This document shows, piece after piece, positions 59,244-64,000 of a stretch of 64,000 bases of DNA. Below the pieces are notes generated by a model. That model was not told the DNA's origin and made no database searches. It worked only from the letters and a program-made list of their open reading frames with translations. Position 1 is the stretch's first letter, and each line of letters begins with the position of its first letter. Source of the stretch: Stenotrophomonas maltophilia (GTDB lineage: Bacteria > Pseudomonadota > Gammaproteobacteria > Xanthomonadales > Xanthomonadaceae); contig NZ_NEQV01000004.1 in the NCBI RefSeq assembly GCF_002799245.1, positions 434,001 through 498,000 of the forward strand, written 5' to 3'. The translations under genes and the position numbers were made by a program.

Positions 59244-60467
59244 ATGATCGGCAGCGATCGTCCCCGCCTGGATCCCCCCGTGCCACCGAGCTGGCTTGCC
59301 TCCCTGCTGCGCCCCGCGCCGGATTCGGCGGTGGCCGACAACCTGCGCCGTGGCAAACCGGCCTGGGCCGATGCCATCCACCTGCTGTGGACGATCTGGG
59401 TGTTCATGACGCCGGTGTTCAGCGGCGGCTTCACCCTGCGCTGGGTGCTGCTGACCCTGGCCAGCTACCCGGTGTTCCTGCTGCTGTATGCGCGCCTGCT
59501 GTTGTCGCCGCGCCACCATGCGCCGCGCTACGCGTTGGCAATGGTGGCGCTGGCCACGGTGCTGGTGCCCTGGTATCCGTCGGGCATCAGCTACTTCATT
59601 TTCGGCTGCGTGATGCTGCGTGTCTGTGGGCGGGGCAGCTGGTGGCTGTACCTGCTGCAGCTGGCCGCGTTGAATGCGGTGTTCTGCACGGCGGCGATGC
59701 TCGCGCACTACCCCTGGCAGAGCCTGGTCTGGATACCGGCCGTATCGTTCATCATCGGCATGGTGGTGAACGTGGAAGCGGTGAACAAGGACAAGGACGC
59801 TGCGCTGCAGCTGTCGCAGGAGGAAGTGCGGCGGCTGGCGACCACCGCCGAGCGTGAACGCATCGGCCGCGACCTGCATGACCTGCTCGGCCACACCCTG
59901 TCGCTGATCACGTTGAAGCTGGAACTGGCGCGCAAACTGCACGACCGCGGCGATGCACGCGCGCGGCAGGAGATCGGCGAGGCCGAGGCCATTGCCCGCG
60001 AAGCGCTGGCGCAGGTCCGCAGTGCGGTCACCGGCATCCGCGCCAGCGACCTGGCCGGTGAACTGGCATCGGCGCGGCTGCTGCTGGAGTGCCAGCAGGT
60101 ACACCTTCACTACGCACCACCACCAGCGATGCCGGTGGATGTCGAACGCGGGCTGGCGCTGGTGCTGCGCGAGGCCGCGACCAATATCGTGCGCCATGCA
60201 CAGGCGACACAGGCTCGGGTGGAATTCATGCTGGAGGGACGCATGCTGGCGATGCAGATCCGCGACGATGGCCGTGGCGGCGTGCAGGCCGAGGGCAACG
60301 GGCTGTGCGGCATGCGCGAACGCGTGGCTGCCCTGGGTGGAAGCCTGCAGGTGCAGTCCGCAAAGGGCGAGGGCACGGTGCTCACTGTGCGCGTGCCCCT
60401 GGCTGCCGCAACCACACCGCTGCCGCCGGGAACGCCGCCGTCGCTGGCACAGGACGGTGCCGCATGA
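59244..60467 (+). CDS. DesK-like sensor histidine kinase
   Basis: The 407-residue kinase has about five membrane helices (about residues 45-180). A short coiled coil follows, then the HisKA_3 motif ERERIGRDLHDLLGHTLSL (phospho-His about residue 212) and a HATPase domain with REAATNIVRHAQA and the G-box DDGRG, NGLCGMRERV. This is the layout of DesK, which senses membrane state. It sits 6 bases after the permease gene and overlaps the regulator gene by 4 bp. Confidence 0.9.
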   Translation: MIGSDRPRLDPPVPPSWLASLLRPAPDSAVADNLRRGKPAWADAIHLLWTIWVFMTPVFSGGFTLRWVLLTLASYPVFLLLYARLLLSPRHHAPRYALAMVALATVLVPWYPSGISYFIFGCVMLRVCGRGSWWLYLLQLAALNAVFCTAAMLAHYPWQSLVWIPAVSFIIGMVVNVEAVNKDKDAALQLSQEEVRRLATTAERERIGRDLHDLLGHTLSLITLKLELARKLHDRGDARARQEIGEAEAIAREALAQVRSAVTGIRASDLAGELASARLLLECQQVHLHYAPPPAMPVDVERGLALVLREAATNIVRHAQATQARVEFMLEGRMLAMQIRDDGRGGVQAEGNGLCGMRERVAALGGSLQVQSAKGEGTVLTVRVPLAAATTPLPPGTPPSLAQDGAA

Positions 60468-61066
60468 TCCGCATCCTGCTGGCCGAAGACCAGGCGATGG
60501 TGCGTGGCGCGCTGTCGGCGCTGCTGGGCCTGGAGCCGGATATCGAGGTGCTGGGCAGCGCCGCCGACGGTGAAACCGCCTGGCGCATGCTGCAGCAGCT
60601 GCAGCCGGACATCCTGGTGACCGACATCGAGATGCCGGGCCTGTCCGGTCTGGAACTGGCACAGCGCATCGCCCGCCATGAGCTGCCGATCAAGGTGGTG
60701 ATCGTGACCACCTTTGCCCGTGCCGGCTTCCTGCGCCGCGCGCTGGAAGCAGGCGTGCTGGGTTATCTGCTGAAGGACGCGCCGGCGGAGAATCTGGCCG
60801 ACGCCCTGCGCAAGGTGAAGCAGGGCATCCGCGCGATCGACCCGCAACTGGCGCTGGACGCATGGTCGCAGGCCGACCCGCTGACCGACCGCGAACGCCG
60901 CGTGCTGCGACTGGCCGGCGAGGGCCGCACCGCCAGCGAGATCGCCGAACAGCTGGGGTTGTCGCACGGCAAGGTACGCAATTACCTGTCCGAGTGCATC
61001 GGCAAGCTGGGTGTGGCCAACCGGATCGAGGCGTACCGGCTGGCGCGGCAGAAGGGGTGGTTGTAG
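60464..61066 (+). CDS. DesR-like (NarL/LuxR family) response regulator
   Basis: The 200-residue regulator has a receiver domain (phospho-Asp in VTDIEMPG near residue 53; conserved Lys in LLKDAPAEN) and a LuxR-type helix-turn-helix (LTDRERRVLRLAGEGRTASE, then LGLSHGKVRNYLSE). It forms one transcription unit with the kinase and the ABC exporter and probably controls this operon. Confidence 0.9.
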   Translation: MIRILLAEDQAMVRGALSALLGLEPDIEVLGSAADGETAWRMLQQLQPDILVTDIEMPGLSGLELAQRIARHELPIKVVIVTTFARAGFLRRALEAGVLGYLLKDAPAENLADALRKVKQGIRAIDPQLALDAWSQADPLTDRERRVLRLAGEGRTASEIAEQLGLSHGKVRNYLSECIGKLGVANRIEAYRLARQKGWL

Positions 61067-61696
61067 GGGCGGCCTGCTTTTTTCGGTGATGTCATTTCCG
61101 CGACCGCGGAGGGGTGTCACTTTCTTGCTCGTGCAAGAAAGTAACCAAAGAAACACGCCGCTAGAGCGCGAGCCGACGCTGCGCGCCGGTGCCCTGCGCT
61201 TCTCGGTGAATCAGGGGACGGCACCAAGGGCAGCCGAGCATGGCTCGGCTCTACAGAAGGCGAGGCGCCTCTGCGCGCCTGATTCCCCTGCGATGCTCGG
61301 CTCGCTCAAGGCGGACCCAACATCAAGAGCAACAGCTGCACCCAGTAGATCCAGGCCATGCGTGGATGCTCTTGCTGTTGATCTTGCCCTTCCAGTCCGC
61401 CTTGAGCGAGCCGAGCACCGCAGGTCCGGCGAGGGCGAAGAGGCGCGGGTGTCTGAGCGCAGCGAGTTCCCGCGCCGTCCCTCGACGGATCGAGGAGCGC
61501 AGGGTACCGGCGTGCGAAGCACGTCGGCTCGCGGCCGGCGGAGCGTTTCTTTGGTTACTTTCTTGATGGCGCACATCCATGTGCGCCACCCTACGGGCCG
61601 GCTACGCCGTTCCACGCTGCTCCTGCAGCGTGGTGCACGCGCAAAGAAAGTGACACCCCTCCGAGGTCGCGGAAACGATCCGCCGGGAACTCCCGG
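61067..61696. repeat. composite inverted-repeat region (non-coding)
   Basis: Left arm 61095-61128 recurs inverted at 61641-61675 with about one mismatch, and 61134-61154 recurs inverted and identical at 61545-61565. Inside lie another inverted pair (about 21 bp, 61295-61315 and 61397-61417, CTCGGCTCGCTCAAGGCGG core) and a REP palindrome (61232-61253). The nested layout resembles a non-autonomous repeat island. I see no convincing gene in it. Confidence 0.65.
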
Positions 61697-61768
61697 CAAA
61701 CCCAGCAAACCCAGCAAACCCAGCAAACCCAGCAAACCCAGCAAACCCAGCAAACCCAGCAAACCCAG
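61697..61768. repeat. eight tandem copies of a 9-bp unit (CAAACCCAG)
   Basis: Exactly eight head-to-tail copies end one base before the cytochrome b561 stop codon (minus strand). The unit is 9 bp, so copy-number change would not touch the coding frame of the neighbour. A likely variable-number locus. Confidence 0.95.
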
Positions 61769-62305
61769 TCAATCCTTCCCGCGCGCCATCGCCTGGAACA
61801 CGCCATCACGGCGCACCCACAGGTGGAACAACGCAGCACCCACATGCATCAGCACCGTGGCGAACAACACATACGCCAGCAGGCTGTGCGCATTGCGCAA
61901 CGCGGCATACAACGCAGCGGTGTGCGGCACGATCGGCGGCAGGTGCAGGCCGCCCCACAGCACGATCGGGTAACCGCCGGCCGACAGCATCGCCCAGCCG
62001 ATCAGCGGCATCGCCAGCATCAGCGCGTACAGCATCCAGTGCGAGGCCTTGGCCGCCATCACCTGCCATACCGGAAGATCCGCCGGCAGCGGGGGTGGGC
62101 GATGGCGCAGCCGGTTGTACAGGCGCAACAGCACCAGTACGCCGATGGCGATACCCAATGGGCGGTGCAGGTCGATCAGCATCGGCCGCAGGTGCAGCGA
62201 GGCGACCATGGTCACGCCGATGAACAGCATGGCGATGATCATCAGCGCCATGGACCAGTGCAGCACCCGCGCCAGCAGGTTGAAGTGGCCGTTGCCGGTG
62301 CTCAT
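61769..62305 (-). CDS. cytochrome b561
   Basis: A 178-residue inner-membrane di-haem cytochrome with four helices. Haem-ligand His residues are expected in VLHWSMALM (about residue 16), DLHRPLGIAIG, the HSLLAYVLFATVLMHVGAALFH region and KASHWMLYALMLAMPL. Its start overlaps the catalase-like gene stop by ATGA, so it probably feeds quinol electrons to that periplasmic peroxidase. The stop lies at the edge of the tandem repeat. Confidence 0.9.
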   Translation of the reverse strand: MSTGNGHFNLLARVLHWSMALMIIAMLFIGVTMVASLHLRPMLIDLHRPLGIAIGVLVLLRLYNRLRHRPPPLPADLPVWQVMAAKASHWMLYALMLAMPLIGWAMLSAGGYPIVLWGGLHLPPIVPHTAALYAALRNAHSLLAYVLFATVLMHVGAALFHLWVRRDGVFQAMARGKD

Positions 62306-63405
62306 CGTGCGGCCTCCTTCGGTTGCTCGACGTTGCCGCTGGCGCGCTCGCGTTCGCGGCGGTTGAAGGACTGCGAATACACCGCCGAGCGCGCCGCCAG
62401 GATCGGATCGTTGCTGCCGCGCACGCCGCTGGGCAGGATCAGTGGATCGAAGTTGATCTGGCCGCAGGCACCCAGTTCCTGCGACTGCATGCGGTCCAGG
62501 CTGAGTACGCCGGCGACCACCTGGTCACGCGACTCCGGCCACGGTACCGACGGATCATCGATGGCATCGCCGGGCCCGGCGGTGGTCACCACCAGGTTCC
62601 AGCGCACCGGACCACCGGCCAGGCGCTGTTGCAGTTCCTGGCTGAGGAAATCGACGCTGGCCCGCTTGCGCGTTTCCGCATCCATCTCCACCACCGGCGC
62701 CTGCGGCTGCCAGCGCCAGCGCACCGCGCGCTTCTGGCCCTGCGCGTTGGTGAACCAGAAGCTGTTGACGCTGTTGAAGGTGGTGTCGGCCCAGCTGCTG
62801 GTCCACGGCGCCGTCTTGGCCCACTGCTGGAACGCCTGCGCACTGGGGTATTTCGCCAGCACCGCGGCCATCTTCTGCGGGTCGGGCTTGCCGGTGGCCG
62901 GGTCGGGAATGGAGGCGCGGGTCTGCTCGTAGAACGCCTCGGCATCGGGAACGGCGAAGAACGGAAAACTGTTCATCGCCATGCGCCATTCCTGGCCATC
63001 ATCGCCGACCATCTGCACCGCGAGGCTGCGCACGCGTGCGGTGTTGTCGGCGCCGTAGGGATCACCGCCGCCGATCGACAGGCGGCCCATCACCGGCACG
63101 CGGCGCTGCGAGAACACCCGTGCACTGGACAGGGTAGGGGCCTGCGCGCTGGGTTCGAACCAGCCGCTCACGCAGATGCCCTTGCTGTGCGCACGGCGGA
63201 ACCCGGGATGGGCCGGGCCGGTGGCCTCGATGGTATCGGTGAAGCGCTGCGCGGTGAGGCGGTTGCCGATCCAGCCGGCCAGCCAGGCGAAGGCCAGCGC
63301 GGCGGCGCCGAGGATGATCGCGATCAGTGCGATCCAGAGCAGCGGCGAATGCCTGCGCGGTGCGCCGGCTGCCTGGCCGGCGCGGGTATAGCGGAAGAGC
63401 GACAT
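62302..63405 (-). CDS. membrane-anchored catalase-family peroxidase (SrpA-like)
   Basis: The 367-residue protein has one N-terminal helix (LLWIALIAIILGAAALAFAWLAG) and a catalase-like core facing the periplasm. The active-site His is in RRAHSKGICVSGWFEPS (about residue 75), and the proximal Tyr lies in ARSAVYSQSFNRR near the C-terminus. These small catalase homologues commonly pair with a b561 cytochrome, as here. The ATG at 63405 (MSLFRYTRAG) is preferred over the longer frame. Confidence 0.88.
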   Translation of the reverse strand: MSLFRYTRAGQAAGAPRRHSPLLWIALIAIILGAAALAFAWLAGWIGNRLTAQRFTDTIEATGPAHPGFRRAHSKGICVSGWFEPSAQAPTLSSARVFSQRRVPVMGRLSIGGGDPYGADNTARVRSLAVQMVGDDGQEWRMAMNSFPFFAVPDAEAFYEQTRASIPDPATGKPDPQKMAAVLAKYPSAQAFQQWAKTAPWTSSWADTTFNSVNSFWFTNAQGQKRAVRWRWQPQAPVVEMDAETRKRASVDFLSQELQQRLAGGPVRWNLVVTTAGPGDAIDDPSVPWPESRDQVVAGVLSLDRMQSQELGACGQINFDPLILPSGVRGSNDPILAARSAVYSQSFNRRERERASGNVEQPKEAAR

Positions 63406-63548
63406 GGTCGGGTTCCTGCCTTCACGGAGCGTGTGGGTGGTCGACCCACACATCCTCGCAGAACCCGGCCGGGGCCGAAATTCAATTTTTCGTCAGATTT
63501 TCCGGCCCCATCAGGGCGGACAGCGCCGGGCCATGCCCGGCGCCTCCA

Positions 63549-64000
63549 TCAGGCGTAACGCGCCTTCAGCATTGCCCATGCCGAACGCAGCGCCAGCGCT
63601 TCGCCACCGGCCGGACGGCCCGGGCGCTCGCCGTCGTTCCAGGCATATACGTCAAGATGCGCCCAGCGCTGGCCGTCTTCCAGGAAGCGCTCCAGGTACA
63701 ACGCGGCAGTCACCGAGCCGGCCATGCGCGAACCGGCATTGGCCAGGTCGGCAATGCCGCTGCTGAGGTAACGCAGGTAGGGGCGCCACAGCGGCATGCG
63801 CCAGACCGGGTCGCGGGTCGCATCACCGGCCTGCAGCCACTGCTGGGCCACGCTGTCGTCATTGCTGAAGAGCGCCGGCAGATCCGGGCCCAGCGCGATG
63901 CGTGCGGCACCGGTGAGAGTGGCGAAATCCAGCACCAGGTCGGGCTTCTGCTCACTGGCGAAGGTCAGCGCATCGCACAGGATCACGCGGCCTTCGGCAT
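63549..64000 (-). CDS. M17-family leucyl aminopeptidase (5' part outside the window)
   Basis: The visible 150 residues are the C-terminal catalytic part of a PepA/M17 aminopeptidase. The partial signature AEGRVILCDAL (from NTDAEGR, metal-binding and catalytic residues) is at the window edge, then DFATLTGAARIALG, and the C-terminal ADLANAGSRMAGSVTAALYLERFL. The gene continues beyond position 64000. It is separate from the peroxidase operon (143-bp gap). Confidence 0.88.
   Translation of the reverse strand, partial: AEGRVILCDALTFASEQKPDLVLDFATLTGAARIALGPDLPALFSNDDSVAQQWLQAGDATRDPVWRMPLWRPYLRYLSSGIADLANAGSRMAGSVTAALYLERFLEDGQRWAHLDVYAWNDGERPGRPAGGEALALRSAWAMLKARYA

Noticed and set aside
61211-61762. 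A minus-strand frame encoding Leu-Leu-Gly repeats
   Set aside because: It is a translation of the 9-bp tandem repeat and the inverted-repeat region; the 9-bp period simply keeps one frame open.
61697-61768. Possible CRISPR array
   Set aside because: Units are 9 bp and contiguous, with no spacers and no cas genes in the window.

Overview
The window looks like a Stenotrophomonas chromosome, most likely the S. maltophilia complex. It is G+C-rich throughout and its housekeeping genes are xanthomonad-like. It also carries SMAG-type palindromes (GTAG tetranucleotide next to a GCCGGCC..GGCCGGC hairpin) after phoQ and after the M28 peptidase, and a type IV secretion effector with the XVIPCD signal found in Xanthomonas, Stenotrophomonas and relatives. 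The assignment rests on these traits and was not tested by alignment.

Layout. 1-1486: ohr (cut by the window edge) and a CDF-type cation transporter. 1587-20646: a self-contained lambda-like phage-tail cluster, bounded by a candidate operator, promoter and leader terminator on the left and a strong hairpin on the right. Its order is head-tail connector, head closure, tail terminator, tail tube, chaperones G and GT joined by a -1 frameshift signal, a short tape measure built on a duplicated module, and minor tail protein M. Then come six paralogous fibre/receptor-binding-type genes with an embedded chaperone-like gene, followed by L, K, I, J and two unrecognised distal genes. No terminase, portal, capsid, integrase, repressor or lysis gene is present, and conserved chromosomal genes lie on both sides. 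I read it as a domesticated tail particle (F-type tailocin-like) with an unusually large fibre repertoire.

20809-33949: a SulP transporter; an antibacterial type IV effector with its probable lipoprotein immunity protein; dusA; a PepSY-like protein with PhoP-PhoQ; mtfA; birA-coaX-SPOR; and tRNA-Thr(TGT). 33993-38029: an accessory-looking stretch just 3' of the tRNA, with two lipoproteins that are visibly less G+C-rich, a small protein behind a structured leader, and secreted orphan proteins. 38303-49421: arginase, entericidin-like and CsbD-like stress proteins, trpS, a metallo-beta-lactamase-fold hydrolase, an M28 peptidase, a KgtP-like symporter and two EamA exporters, with REP/SMAG palindromes between them.

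49437-64000: a TonB-dependent receptor flanked by two copies of a long palindrome; a four-gene MacA/FtsX-type export operon; a divergent ABC exporter with a DesK/DesR-type two-component system; a composite inverted-repeat region ending in eight 9-bp tandem repeats; a cytochrome b561 and membrane-anchored catalase-like peroxidase pair; and the 3' part of an M17 aminopeptidase gene.
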